A stretch of DNA of 64,000 nt, taken from positions 62,001 to 126,000 of the forward strand of contig NZ_JASZYU010000001.1 of NCBI RefSeq assembly GCF_030316825.1, written 5' to 3'. This document shows positions 51,522 to 60,330 of the stretch, piece by piece. This DNA is from Variovorax fucosicus. GTDB lineage: Bacteria; Pseudomonadota; Gammaproteobacteria; Burkholderiales; Burkholderiaceae_C. Both the position numbers and the translations under genes were made by a program. Each line of letters opens with the position of its first letter. Positions within the stretch are counted from its first letter, which is position 1. The notes under the pieces are model-generated. The model ran no database searches and was not told the origin of the DNA. It was given only the letters and a program-made list of their open reading frames with translations.

Positions 51522-52478
51522 ATGATCAAGCACATCATGCTCGCGGCAACTCTCGCCGCGATGCTGGCACCCGCGGCCAACGCACAGCCGAAGACGACGC
51601 GGATCGTCGTTTCATTCACTTCTGGCGGGCCGGTCGACTCGGTGGCCCGCACGCTGTCCGAGCAGCTCGGCAAGGAACTGGGCCGGACGGTGATCATCGA
51701 CAACAAGCCCGGCGCCAATGGCGCAATCGGCGCCGTCGACGTCATGAAGTCGGCACCGGATGGCAGCACGCTCTGGTTCACCAGCGTCGGCGCCGCGGCG
51801 ATCAACTCCTCGCTCTACGAGAAGCTTCCGTACGACATGCAGCGCGACTTCGCACCGGTCTCGCTGGTCGTCAACAACGTCGAACTGCTGGTCGCCCAGC
51901 AAGGCAATCCGGCGAAAGATGCGGCCGAATTCGTGGCGGCAACCAAGAAGCGCGCCGAGCCGACGGCGATGGGCTCCTCCGGCACCGGCAGCATCCCGCA
52001 TCTCGCGATCGAACAGTTGTCGGATTCGAGCGGCGCCAGGCTCATGCATGTGCCCTACAAGGGTGCTGCGCCCGCCATCACCGACTTGATGGGTGGCCAG
52101 ATCAGCGGATTCTTCGGTGATGTCCCCGGCTTGATCGGCCATGTCCAGGGCGGGCGCCTGAAAGCGCTGGGCGTGGCCTCCAGCAAGCGGCATCCATCGC
52201 TGCCGGACGTGAAGACACTCGAGGAGCAAGGCATCAAGGGTGTAGACACCAACAACTGGTACGCGCTCTTTGCGCCAGCCAAAACACCGCCAGAGGTGAT
52301 CGAGGCGCTGAACAAGGCGGTACGCACCACGCTGGCCAACCCGGCCGTGCGCGACAAGCTGCTCAAGACCGGCACCGAACCCGCGCCGTCCACGCCCGCG
52401 GAACTTGCCGCGATCCAGAAGCGCGACACCGAGAAGTGGGCCAGGCTGATCCGCGCCAAGAACATCAAGGCCGACTGA
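51522..52478 (+). CDS. Bug/TctC tripartite transporter receptor (4)
   Basis: A protein of 318 residues with a Sec signal (MIKHIMLAATLAAMLAPAANAQ). Bug motifs are RIVVSFTSGGPVDSVARTLSEQL, VIIDNKPGANGAIGAVDVM, MHVPYKGAAPAITDLMGGQI near residue 180, and SLPDVKTLEEQGIKGV. It lies 30 bases after the SDR gene with a good AAGGAG site, and its stop overlaps the next gene's ATG by one base. It is thus part of the LigI-like operon and probably binds a dicarboxylate. Confidence 0.93.
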   Translation: MIKHIMLAATLAAMLAPAANAQPKTTRIVVSFTSGGPVDSVARTLSEQLGKELGRTVIIDNKPGANGAIGAVDVMKSAPDGSTLWFTSVGAAAINSSLYEKLPYDMQRDFAPVSLVVNNVELLVAQQGNPAKDAAEFVAATKKRAEPTAMGSSGTGSIPHLAIEQLSDSSGARLMHVPYKGAAPAITDLMGGQISGFFGDVPGLIGHVQGGRLKALGVASSKRHPSLPDVKTLEEQGIKGVDTNNWYALFAPAKTPPEVIEALNKAVRTTLANPAVRDKLLKTGTEPAPSTPAELAAIQKRDTEKWARLIRAKNIKAD

Positions 52479-53005
52479 TGGCGGCCGGCCACATCAGGGT
52501 TCCCCTCGTCCAGCCGGGCACGCGGGTCGAACTGGCAGAAGTCGAAGCGCGGATCATGGCCGAGCGCGGCCGCGTGTCGCTGCTCTACCAGGTGCTGCTC
52601 AACAGCGGGCCGATTGCCTCGGGCTGGGAGCGCATGCTCACGGCTGTTCGCAACCAGACCGGCGTACCCGCTGATCTGCGCGAGTTGATGATCCTTCGCG
52701 TTGCCGTGCTCAACGGCGCCAGCTTCGAATACGACGCGCACGTGCCGCACGCGCAGAAGGCGGGGGTCAGTGCCGACAAGATCGAGGCCGTGCGACAGGC
52801 GGCGCTCCCGGATGTCTTCGCCCCGCTCGAGCGCCTGGTGCTGGAGTTGACCGACGCGATGACACGCCATGTCGTGGTTCCTGAAGAGCTCATGGCCCGC
52901 ATCCAGCAGCACTTCGATCCCAAGGGCGTGGTGGAAGTGGTGGCCACTGTGGCGGCATACAACATGGTGTCGCGGCTGTTGGTCGCGCTGAACGTCGCGC
53001 ACTGA
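52478..53005 (+). CDS. carboxymuconolactone decarboxylase family protein
   Basis: A protein of 175 residues in the AhpD/CMD-like helical family. The region near residues 60-100 reads RELMILRVAVLNGASFEYDAHVPHAQKAG, the usual CMD pattern without the redox CxxC of AhpD, so it fits the decarboxylase-type subgroup rather than peroxidase reductases. The C-terminal VVATVAAYNMVSRLLVALNV helix is conserved. The start overlaps the receptor stop (TGATG). In the operon context it may decarboxylate or isomerise a ring-cleavage lactone. Confidence 0.88.
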   Translation: MAAGHIRVPLVQPGTRVELAEVEARIMAERGRVSLLYQVLLNSGPIASGWERMLTAVRNQTGVPADLRELMILRVAVLNGASFEYDAHVPHAQKAGVSADKIEAVRQAALPDVFAPLERLVLELTDAMTRHVVVPEELMARIQQHFDPKGVVEVVATVAAYNMVSRLLVALNVAH

Positions 53006-53019
53006 AGCCGGAGCCCGTG

Positions 53020-53571
53020 ATGCAAGACCTTTGGCTTCTCAAGCATGGCCCGTTGGCCGAAACAATCGATCGCACCAGCGTTCAGGCGTGGCATGCGCTG
53101 GATCGGTCCGGGTGCTACATGTACATGCCAGGAGACACAGCAGCACCAACGCTCCCCCTCGGCGCAGGTGCCGGTGCCGGTGGCTGGCAGCGACTCCGCT
53201 GTCTGCAGGAACTCGCCGGCGCCTCCGCTGGCCAGGTTGCCCTGAACCACTACGTTGTCGAGACCGATGTGCTGCCCGAGTTCGAGGACGACCTCAACGC
53301 CTGGTATGCCCAGGAGCATCTGCCGGGCCTGGCAGCGGTGCCGGGAACGGTACGGGCTGCGAGGTATCTCGACGCCGGAGCTTCCCCCAGGTACTACGCG
53401 TGCTACGACCTCGTGGACGCGGCCATCCTGGGCAGCCCGACCTGGCTCGCCGTTCGCGCGACCCCGTGGAGTTCGCGCGTGCGGCCCGCATTCCGGAACA
53501 CGCGGCGAACCATGTTCTGCAGGACACTGCCGGAGCCGCCATCTACTGCGGTTCAAGCCCTGTCTTCTTGA
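53020..53571 (+). CDS. EthD/DUF4286-like dimeric alpha-beta barrel protein
   Basis: A protein of 183 residues. The second half has VALNHYVVETDVLPEFEDDLNAWYAQEHLPGL followed by VPGTVRAARYLD, a pattern of small ferredoxin-like dimeric alpha-beta barrels (EthD/DUF4286) that serve as accessory proteins or decyclases in catabolic operons. The N-terminal 80 residues (GDTAAPTLPLGAGAGAG) are low-complexity in part. ATG at 53020 has an adjacent GTG alternative. It ends the plus-strand operon and overlaps the convergent receptor gene by 29 bases. Confidence 0.75.
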   Translation: MQDLWLLKHGPLAETIDRTSVQAWHALDRSGCYMYMPGDTAAPTLPLGAGAGAGGWQRLRCLQELAGASAGQVALNHYVVETDVLPEFEDDLNAWYAQEHLPGLAAVPGTVRAARYLDAGASPRYYACYDLVDAAILGSPTWLAVRATPWSSRVRPAFRNTRRTMFCRTLPEPPSTAVQALSS

Positions 53572-54529
53572 CCAGGGACGCATACTTTGTCAGCTCGCTC
53601 TTGAACTCCGCCTGAGCCTGCTCGGGCGTGCCAATGCGGATGGTGTTTCCCTGCTTCGCCATGGCGTCTTTGACGGCAGCATCCGCAAAGGCCACCACCA
53701 CCGCGTCGTGGATCTTCTTCACGTTGCCCGCACTCATGCCCTTCGGGCCGATGACGGCAAACCAGGCTTCCACCACCAGATTCGCCAATCCTTGCTCGAC
53801 AAAGGTCGGTATCTCTGGCGCTGCCTGGCTGCGCTGGGCGGCAAGGGTGCCGATCGCACGCAGCGCACCACTCTTGATGTGCGGCTGAACGCTCGGCAGC
53901 GCGGCGGTGGCGAACTCGACCTGCCCGCCGATCAGGTCGGTCACCATCGGGCCGACGCCCTTGTAGGGAATGTGCTTGGCGGTCGCGCCGGCCTGCTCGA
54001 GGAAGAGCTCGGTCGCCAGGTGCAGGATCGTGCCGTTGCCCCCGGACGCGAAATTGAGAGTGCCCGGCTTGCTCTTGAGCAACGCGATGAACTCCTTGCT
54101 GTTCGTCGCAGAGACCTTGGCAGGGTTGACCACCAGCACCATGGGTGTCGCTCCGACCACCGCGATGGGCGTGAAATCGCCCGGCATGTCGAAGGGCAGC
54201 GATTTCAGCACGCTTGGAAGGATCACCACATTGTTGGACACGATGGACAACGTGCTGCCGTCGGGCGCCGACCGCGCCAGCGCCTGCAGGCCCACCACCC
54301 CACCTGCGCCAGGCTGGTTGTCGACCACCACAGCGGCGTTGAGCGCCTTCGACAAGGCAGGCTGCGCTGCGCGCGTGATGGCATCGACGCCGGATCCCGT
54401 CGCGTTGGGAAGGATGAACCGGATGTTGCCGGACTGCCCGCTTGCGGTGAAATGCCAAGCACCCGCAGCGGCGGCTGCTGCCGTGGCAGCCAGTACCGAG
54501 CGGCGCGTGAAGTTCTGTTTCGACGTCAT
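53543..54529 (-). CDS. Bug/TctC tripartite transporter receptor (5)
   Basis: A protein of 328 residues with a signal that combines a KQNFTRRSVLA twin-arginine-like start and an Ala-rich core. Bug motifs are IRFILPNATGSGVDAITRAAQ, VVVDNQPGAGGVVGLQALA, KHIPYKGVGPMVTDLIGGQVEFATAAL and a C-terminal helix. It stands 29 bases downstream of the fused aconitase-type gene on the same strand, so these two form a unit transcribed towards the LigI-like operon. Confidence 0.92.
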   Translation of the reverse strand: MTSKQNFTRRSVLAATAAAAAAGAWHFTASGQSGNIRFILPNATGSGVDAITRAAQPALSKALNAAVVVDNQPGAGGVVGLQALARSAPDGSTLSIVSNNVVILPSVLKSLPFDMPGDFTPIAVVGATPMVLVVNPAKVSATNSKEFIALLKSKPGTLNFASGGNGTILHLATELFLEQAGATAKHIPYKGVGPMVTDLIGGQVEFATAALPSVQPHIKSGALRAIGTLAAQRSQAAPEIPTFVEQGLANLVVEAWFAVIGPKGMSAGNVKKIHDAVVVAFADAAVKDAMAKQGNTIRIGTPEQAQAEFKSELTKYASLVKKTGLEPQ

Positions 54530-54558
54530 GGTTGTCTCCTGGTTATATATGTGGGTAT

Positions 54559-56553
54559 TCAGGCGTGCCGCTGCTGCAGCGTCTCGAAGGACACGAGTTC
54601 GCCCGCGATCGCGCTGGCCGCCACGGTCGGCGGGCTCGCGAGCCAGACCTGGCCCGGTCCGCCGCGCCCGGGAAAGTTCCGGTTGATCGCACTGACGGTG
54701 ATCTGCTCACTCGTCGTCGACCCACCGGGGCCGCAGTTGCCACAGGCGCCGCACGATGGTTGCAGCATGCGTGCGCCAACTTTCTCGAACGCGTCCATGT
54801 AGCCCTTGGCGATGCAGTGGTCGCGCACCGCCGTGGTTCCGAACTGCAGAAACAGCTGCACATTCGGTGCGATCTTCAGCCCGCGGTCGGCAGCCCAGCG
54901 CAGCACCGCGTGGTAGTGGTCGAAATCTTCTCGCTTGCCGGCGGTGCACGATCCGCCGTACGCGATATCGATGCGCACCGGCGCCTGTACCTCCGACAAC
55001 GGCAGGCCGTTGCCGGGGTCGCCAGGGCGGGCCACCATCGGCGGCACGCTGGCGCAGTCGATGCGAATGGTTGCGGCGTATTCAGCGCCCTCGTCGCTGC
55101 GCATCCAGGGCTCGAGCGCAAAGTCGATGCCACGCCGCTCTCGCAGGAAGCGCACAGTTTCGGCATCAGGCGCGACGATGCCAGTGAAGCCGCCAAGCTC
55201 GGCTGTCATGTTGGTGAGCGTAGCCCGTTCGTCGGTGGAAAGCCATGCGACAGCCTCGCCACAAAATTCGAACACCTTGCCAACGCCTCCCCCCGTGCGA
55301 ATGAACGGCTGGGAGAGCAGGTGCAGCACGATGTCCTTGGCCGTCACCCCAGGCGGCACACGGCCGTCCAGCACTATGCGCAGCGACTGCGGCACGGTGA
55401 GGCGCACGGCGCCCGTCACGAAGGCGTTGGCCATGTCCGTGGTTCCGACACCGAAGGCCACGCAGCCCAGCGCGCCGCTGTGCGGCGTGTGCGAATCGGT
55501 GCCGACAACGAGCTGACCCGGCAATGCGTAGTGCTCGGCCATCATCGCGTGCGAGATGCCCGCGACGTTGCTGCCGTCGTCTGACGCCGCCTCGGCCTCG
55601 CTCAGCGTGCGGTGCGAGCGCAGCGTGTACGCCGCCGCAAAGTCGCGCTGCGCCTCGACCATGCGGTGCACGTTGGGCACCAGCCCGCCGCGCAGGTGCG
55701 CAGGGCTTTCCTCAACGTAGGAGGTGTGGTCCTCGAACACGATGATGGAGGCGGCATCGTACAGCGCAAGCGGGCGGCCGAAGGCGGTGTGCAGCATGTG
55801 CGCGGCCATGCCGGTGTAGTACTCGTGGATGAAGCGCCAGTCGGCGCGCACGAAGGCGCCGGCACCCGGCCCGGGATGCGCGTCGGTCAACTCGGTGGCC
55901 AGCGCATGGCGTGCCACGATCTTCTCGAACAGCGTGCGCGGGCGCGCGTCGGTGGCCTCAGGCGCGACGGTGATGTCCCGCATGGACTGCTGGCCGAAAC
56001 GCAGCAAGCCGCCGCTCTTGAGGATGGCAGCTGCCAATGCATCGCGGCCGGCCACGAGATCGTCGAGCGTAATCGCCTCGCCCGCCTGAATGCGTTCGAC
56101 CAGGCCGTAGTCGGTCGAGGTGAAGAGGCCGATGTTGTCGGCGTTCTGGCGGTAGATGCGCTCGAAGCTCTCGGCGATCACGAGCCGGACGCCAGCGAGC
56201 TTTTCTGCGGCCGGACTGTGCTCGCGCGAGGAGCCTTTTCCGTAGCGTTTGCCGGCCACCACGACCTCGACGCCATGCATGCGGATCGCATCGGTGTCGA
56301 TGGGCGTTGCGTCGCCGGCCCTGAAGCCGGTGTAGGGGTAGCGGCCGAGCTTGTCGTCGTAGTGCGTGAGGATCGGCAGCGGTGTGATTTCGTCCGTCGA
56401 GACGTCGTCTCGCAAGGGACGAGCTTCTTCGAGTGAAACCCCTTCCCCTTGAAGGCTGTGGGTGACCACGTCGGCCGACCGGCTCAGAAAGAGCATGGCC
56501 GGCGCGAACCGGAGTGCCTGTGTGCTGGCTGAAGAAGTGGCTGGCATCCCCAA
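54559..56553 (-). CDS. fused aconitase-type hydratase, swivel domain first
   Basis: A protein of 664 residues that joins LeuD- and LeuC-like parts in one chain. Residues about 45-195 are the swivel (small-subunit) domain: DVSTDEITP near 51 and GKGSSREHSPAAEKL near 106 (substrate-binding Ser-Arg). Residues about 208-660 are the catalytic domain: TLFEKIVARH, GISHAMMAEHYALPG, VVGTDSHTPHSGALG near 350, and the [4Fe-4S] ligands Cys536 (GGSCTAGK), Cys601 and Cys604 (PSCGAC). All key residues are intact, so it should be an active dehydratase on a hydroxy di- or tricarboxylate. The domain order is opposite to normal aconitase A. The start may lie up to 19 codons downstream. Confidence 0.85.
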   Translation of the reverse strand: MGMPATSSASTQALRFAPAMLFLSRSADVVTHSLQGEGVSLEEARPLRDDVSTDEITPLPILTHYDDKLGRYPYTGFRAGDATPIDTDAIRMHGVEVVVAGKRYGKGSSREHSPAAEKLAGVRLVIAESFERIYRQNADNIGLFTSTDYGLVERIQAGEAITLDDLVAGRDALAAAILKSGGLLRFGQQSMRDITVAPEATDARPRTLFEKIVARHALATELTDAHPGPGAGAFVRADWRFIHEYYTGMAAHMLHTAFGRPLALYDAASIIVFEDHTSYVEESPAHLRGGLVPNVHRMVEAQRDFAAAYTLRSHRTLSEAEAASDDGSNVAGISHAMMAEHYALPGQLVVGTDSHTPHSGALGCVAFGVGTTDMANAFVTGAVRLTVPQSLRIVLDGRVPPGVTAKDIVLHLLSQPFIRTGGGVGKVFEFCGEAVAWLSTDERATLTNMTAELGGFTGIVAPDAETVRFLRERRGIDFALEPWMRSDEGAEYAATIRIDCASVPPMVARPGDPGNGLPLSEVQAPVRIDIAYGGSCTAGKREDFDHYHAVLRWAADRGLKIAPNVQLFLQFGTTAVRDHCIAKGYMDAFEKVGARMLQPSCGACGNCGPGGSTTSEQITVSAINRNFPGRGGPGQVWLASPPTVAASAIAGELVSFETLQQRHA

Positions 56554-56625
56554 TTCTCGCGAGCGCGCCGCGTGCCAGAAAGCGCCGATACGGCAGACCG
56601 GCTCTCGCGAAATGCGAGATCGGGC

Positions 56626-57555
56626 TTACCCTTGGAGGTTCTCGATCAAGGCGGCGACCGCGCGCAGCCGCGGTGACTTGCGCAGTGCATACATGCGCAG
56701 TTCGCGCGCGGCCCAGGGCTCGTCGAGCGGTCGTCGCACGAAACGCGGGTTGCCGGCATATGCGGCGGCTGCACTCCGGGGAATCACCGCAATGCCGAGC
56801 CCGGCTTCGACCATGCGGCAGACCGCATCGAAACTGCTGACCGACACGGTCGGCGCAAATGACCGATGCAATGCCGCGGCGCGCTCGTGCAGCGAGCGGT
56901 CGAGCGCGCCGTGCCGGTGAACACCGATCAACGGTTGCTCCAGCACCTGCAAAAAGCTCAGCGCCTTGCGCCTTGCCAGGGCATGGCCGGCCGGCAGCAC
57001 CACCTGCAGCGGGTCGACGGCAAAAGGCCAGGACTCGAGTCCGCCAGGCACCGCCATGGCGACGCCGATGCCCACGTCGGCGCGATCGTCAAGGCAGGCA
57101 CGGACGACGTCGCGCGTGTCGTGCTCCGTCAGTGAGACTTCGACCTCGGGATATGCCGCCATGAAGGCGCGCAGCCGCTCTGGCAGGAAGCCGACTACCG
57201 CCGACATGTTGGCGTACAGCCGCACGGTGCCGCGCACTTCGCCGCCTCGGGTCTGCACTTCGCGCACAAGCGCCTGCAAGTCCTCGTCGATCTGCTCTCC
57301 ACGCGCCAGTACCGTACGGCCGGCGTCGGTCAGGGCAACGCCGCGCGGCGACCGCACGAGAAGGGGCGTGCCGAAGGCACGTTCAAGATCGGCGAGCCGC
57401 CTGCTGAGCGCAGAAGGCGCGATGTGCTCCTGCTCGGCGGCACGGACGATCGACCCCGCCCGCGCGGCGGAGACGAACAATCGGATGCTGTAGGGATCAA
57501 CGCGGCGGGCCAAGGCAGGTTCGATTCGTGGGATTCGACATTGTTGCAGCCTCAC
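56626..57555 (-). CDS. LysR family transcriptional regulator
   Basis: A protein of 309 residues as called from GTG at 57555; translation may start a little downstream, just before DPYSIRLFVSAARAG. The helix-turn-helix is about residues 20-80 (AEQEHIAPSALSRRLADLE), then LLVRSPRGVALTDAG. The effector domain has VRLYANMSAVVGFLPERL and LGIAVIPRSAAAAYAG. It resembles the subgroup near citrate/tricarballylate regulators. It lies upstream of the fused aconitase gene on the same strand, 72 bases away, and is its likely regulator. Confidence 0.88.
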   Translation of the reverse strand: MRLQQCRIPRIEPALARRVDPYSIRLFVSAARAGSIVRAAEQEHIAPSALSRRLADLERAFGTPLLVRSPRGVALTDAGRTVLARGEQIDEDLQALVREVQTRGGEVRGTVRLYANMSAVVGFLPERLRAFMAAYPEVEVSLTEHDTRDVVRACLDDRADVGIGVAMAVPGGLESWPFAVDPLQVVLPAGHALARRKALSFLQVLEQPLIGVHRHGALDRSLHERAAALHRSFAPTVSVSSFDAVCRMVEAGLGIAVIPRSAAAAYAGNPRFVRRPLDEPWAARELRMYALRKSPRLRAVAALIENLQG

Positions 57556-57827
57556 GCCGGGGAACAGCTACTCCCTGCTTGCAGGCCTCAGGGCTCGACG
57601 CCGACTGCCTGCCTGGCAGAGAACCTGTATGACGATGGCGTGCACGAGGTGCTCTTTGCCCGAGGAGTCGTAGAGGCCAACACGACCGGCACCTGGTCGC
57701 ACGTCAAGTGGCTTTGCCGGATCGACTCCGCAGGAATCATCGATCTAATATCCGGGTAATGGCCGCTTCGGGCTGCTGCGCCGCCGACCGTGCTTCGGCT
57801 ACACACAGCCAATAGGAGACCTTCAAG

Positions 57828-58280
57828 ATGTCCCTCGAATCGACGCTCAAGATTCTCACAACGATTGGCGCGGTGATCGCCTTCGGCTGGGGCGCATATC
57901 AGTTCCTCCTTACGCAACGAGGCCAAGCTGAAACGCGAAGAGTTGAGGCGACCAGGCCATTTCTTGACAGGCAACTGAAGCTCTACACCGATGCCACTCA
58001 GGCTGCTTCGACGATGGCGACGTCAAAATCGCCGCAGGAGGTTGCGGCAGCAAGGAGCAAGTTTTTCCTGCTGTTCTGGGGCGAACTTGTGATGGTGGAA
58101 GATCGCCACGTCGAATCAGCGATGGTCGAGTTCAGGGACGCGCTCAACGCAGGAAAAGCCGGGGCAGAACTCGAACAATTGTCGCTCCGGCTTGCGCGCG
58201 CATGTCGCAATTCCCTGGCCGAATCTTGGGGTGTGAAGCAGTGGCAAGACCCGCACAACGCGCCAGACGCTGGAAAGTAG
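57828..58280 (+). CDS. small membrane-anchored hypothetical protein
   Basis: A protein of 150 residues. One N-terminal hydrophobic helix (residues 8-28, LTTIGAVIAFGWGAYQFLL) anchors the protein, with a helical cytoplasmic or periplasmic part containing QRGQAETRRVEATRPFLDRQLKLYTDA and a C-terminal LSLRLARACRNSLAESWG segment. No family is recognised. It is the first of a series of short genes with lower GC and irregular spacing from 57.8 to 61.0 kb. Confidence 0.7.
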   Translation: MSLESTLKILTTIGAVIAFGWGAYQFLLTQRGQAETRRVEATRPFLDRQLKLYTDATQAASTMATSKSPQEVAAARSKFFLLFWGELVMVEDRHVESAMVEFRDALNAGKAGAELEQLSLRLARACRNSLAESWGVKQWQDPHNAPDAGK

Positions 58281-58374
58281 AGGGTCAGAATCCGGCCAGT
58301 ACCGGACGTTCGTCGCAACTCTCCAATTTCCAGTTCCTCGCTGCACGTCAAGCGCGTACGAGTAGGATTCACCC

Positions 58375-58980
58375 ATGGAGTCTGTTGATGCCGCCACCTT
58401 CGATGAGTCGTACTACGCGCGCTACTATTTCGATAAGAAGACCAAGGTAGCCGACCGGCAGCATGTCGAACGGCTGGGTGCCTTTGTAAGTTCCTACTTA
58501 AAGTACCTGCGCGTCCCTGTGCGTCGAGTGTTGGACGTCGGTTGTGGAATGGGGCTGTGGCGCGACATCGTAGCCCGGCACTTTCCGCAGGCGAGGTATC
58601 AAGGCGTCGAGGTCAGCGAATACCTGTGCGGTCGCTACGGCTGGGAGCGTGGCTCGGTCGTGGACTACCAGGCTCAGGAGCCATTTGACTTCGTCATCTG
58701 CCAGGGCGTTCTGGCCTATTTGAGTCCAGTCGACCTCAAGCGTGCCCTACGCAACCTCGGGACTCTAAGCCATGGCGCGCTCTACGTGGAAGCAGTGACG
58801 CTCGAGGACTACGAGAATGACATCGTGGACGAAGACCTCACCGACCCTCTCCTCTTTCGGCACCGCGCAGACACGTACCGGCGAGGGCTGTCGAGGAAAT
58901 TCAAGAACTTGGGCGGCGGCGTGTGGCTCAGCCGACGAGCCGATGTGCCACTCTTCTCGCTGGAATGCGCAGTGGAGTGA
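58375..58980 (+). CDS. class I SAM-dependent methyltransferase
   Basis: A protein of 201 residues. The SAM-binding motif I is VLDVGCGMGLWRDIV near residue 53, followed by YQGVEVSEYLC (motif II acid) and DFVICQGVLAYLS (motif IV). The N-terminal SYYARYYF and long helix are typical of small-molecule methyltransferases of the UbiE/TPMT-like type. It is isolated between short unknown genes, so the substrate is not predictable. It follows the anchored protein by 94 bases. Confidence 0.87.
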   Translation: MESVDAATFDESYYARYYFDKKTKVADRQHVERLGAFVSSYLKYLRVPVRRVLDVGCGMGLWRDIVARHFPQARYQGVEVSEYLCGRYGWERGSVVDYQAQEPFDFVICQGVLAYLSPVDLKRALRNLGTLSHGALYVEAVTLEDYENDIVDEDLTDPLLFRHRADTYRRGLSRKFKNLGGGVWLSRRADVPLFSLECAVE

Positions 58981-59245
58981 CCAGTCAGTCGGTAGCGGCT
59001 GGCCGTCGTGGGCCAGGAGTGGTCGCTCGTCGTCGCCTCGCAGCGAACCACAGGTGAGCGCGTGCGCGCTGACCGCAGCCCTCGTCAACAATCGGCCAGA
59101 ACCGATCAGTCGAGCACGACCCGAAACTCGCCGCAGAGATGTCTTGTCGTCCGCGCCGCGACGTCGAGCGAAACCTGACGCGTTCGTCGATGGCGTCACG
59201 GCCGGCCCGTGTCTATCATGCGTCAACTAGGATGGAAGTGCGGTC

Positions 59246-59632
59246 ATGACAAGCATGCTTGCCTGTTCGGCGGCGATGGTGCTGCTGTATGCGCTCCTAA
59301 GCGTGAACGTTTCGCGTGTGCGAATGCTTGCGGCCGGGCGCGCCGGCGCCACGGAAGACCAGGTCAGAAACGCAATCCGGGCCCACGGCAACGCGTCGGA
59401 GTACATCCCACTATTTGTGCTGCTCTTTATTTACCTGGGAAGCGCATCCCCGACGCCGTTTGAGCTCGGGGTGGCGATTGTCGCCACGGTGAGCCGGATT
59501 CTGCATGCGATTGGGATGCTTCGAAGCCCTAGCGTTATGAAGCGACATCCGCTGCGCTTCTGGGGCGCTACCGGTACGTACCTGTGTCTGTTCGCCCTGG
59601 CATTTGTGCTTTTGCGGCGGACGTTGGTTTAG
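59246..59632 (+). CDS. MAPEG family membrane protein
   Basis: A protein of 128 residues with four hydrophobic helices, the usual MAPEG size. Hallmarks are the loop VRNAIRAHGNASEYIPLFVLL near residues 41-61 (the glutathione-binding Arg-Asn-His-Glu region) and the third-helix SRILHAIGML. Bacterial MAPEG proteins are glutathione S-transferase-like or leukotriene-C4-synthase-like membrane enzymes in detoxification. Position between unrelated short genes gives no pathway context. Confidence 0.88.
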   Translation: MTSMLACSAAMVLLYALLSVNVSRVRMLAAGRAGATEDQVRNAIRAHGNASEYIPLFVLLFIYLGSASPTPFELGVAIVATVSRILHAIGMLRSPSVMKRHPLRFWGATGTYLCLFALAFVLLRRTLV

Positions 59633-59820
59633 CGAAGGTCGCTGGACACGAGCCCCGCAAACATGCGTTGCCATCAAATGCGAGTCAGCACGTCCGACGG
59701 ATCAAATGCGGATGCTCCATTCGGCCATGTCCAGGCGTTCGCGGACGACTGCTTGCGGGCCGCATGAGTAGGCTGGAGTTCGGCCCGCTGTCGAACGCTC
59801 GATCACGCTAAGGAATTGCA

Positions 59821-60252
59821 ATGGCAACGGACTTACACCTAGAAGTCGAGAAATTGAGGCGCTGGTTGGCCACGAACCGTTGGGTCGATGGATACGACGC
59901 TTGGTGGACGGAAGGGGGTGTCGTAGGGGTGGTGCACGACTTCCTGTCGCGGGTGCCACCGGACGACTGGTCGGAAGAAGAAGTCACAGACCTCCTGTAC
60001 GTCCTTGAGCAATCAAGCACCGACTACGTCGCTGAGCTTGCTACGCGGACAGAGGAGATGGCTTTAGCTATCGCCGAGCATTCGATTGCGCGGGGCGGCA
60101 TTGCCAGTGATGACATTGCCGAACAGTTGGGTCGATGCGTCGACCGCCGCGCAGAGGCTGAAGCTCTGTTGATGCGTTTTGCGCAGGACGAGCACGAACG
60201 AACGCGCCGTATTGCAGTGCTTTCGTTAGCAAAGCTTCGATCGTCTGAATGA
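59821..60252 (+). CDS. hypothetical helical protein
   Basis: A protein of 143 residues with a good AAGGA site before the ATG. It is acidic and mostly helical: WLATNRWVDGYDAWWTEGGV near the start, then two helix pairs ending HERTRRIAVLSLAKL, which looks like a HEAT-type repeat. No family is recognised and no signal or membrane segment is present. It lies 188 bases after the MAPEG gene and faces the minus-strand pair that follows. Confidence 0.65.
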   Translation: MATDLHLEVEKLRRWLATNRWVDGYDAWWTEGGVVGVVHDFLSRVPPDDWSEEEVTDLLYVLEQSSTDYVAELATRTEEMALAIAEHSIARGGIASDDIAEQLGRCVDRRAEAEALLMRFAQDEHERTRRIAVLSLAKLRSSE

Positions 60253-60330
60253 CCGCTTTTCGGCGGTTAGTTTTGAAACCCAAAGGACTGCAGCGGGCCC
60301 GAAGCGGAAGTAGCGATGACTGGAAAGCGG

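Noticed and set aside
57424..57759. possible small plus-strand gene near the LysR start
   Set aside because: It overlaps the LysR coding region for 130 bases, has no good start, and its sequence matches no known pattern.
58981..59245. search for a second attC upstream of the MAPEG gene
   Set aside because: An AACAATCGG phrase occurs near 59089, but no paired GTTRRRY end or hairpin with a bulged base could be found.
60253..60330. attC-like site after the 60331 gene
   Set aside because: An 11-base inverted pair (ATGACCGCTTT / AAAGCGGTCAT) exists, but the box order and spacing do not fit attC; possibly a weak hairpin only.
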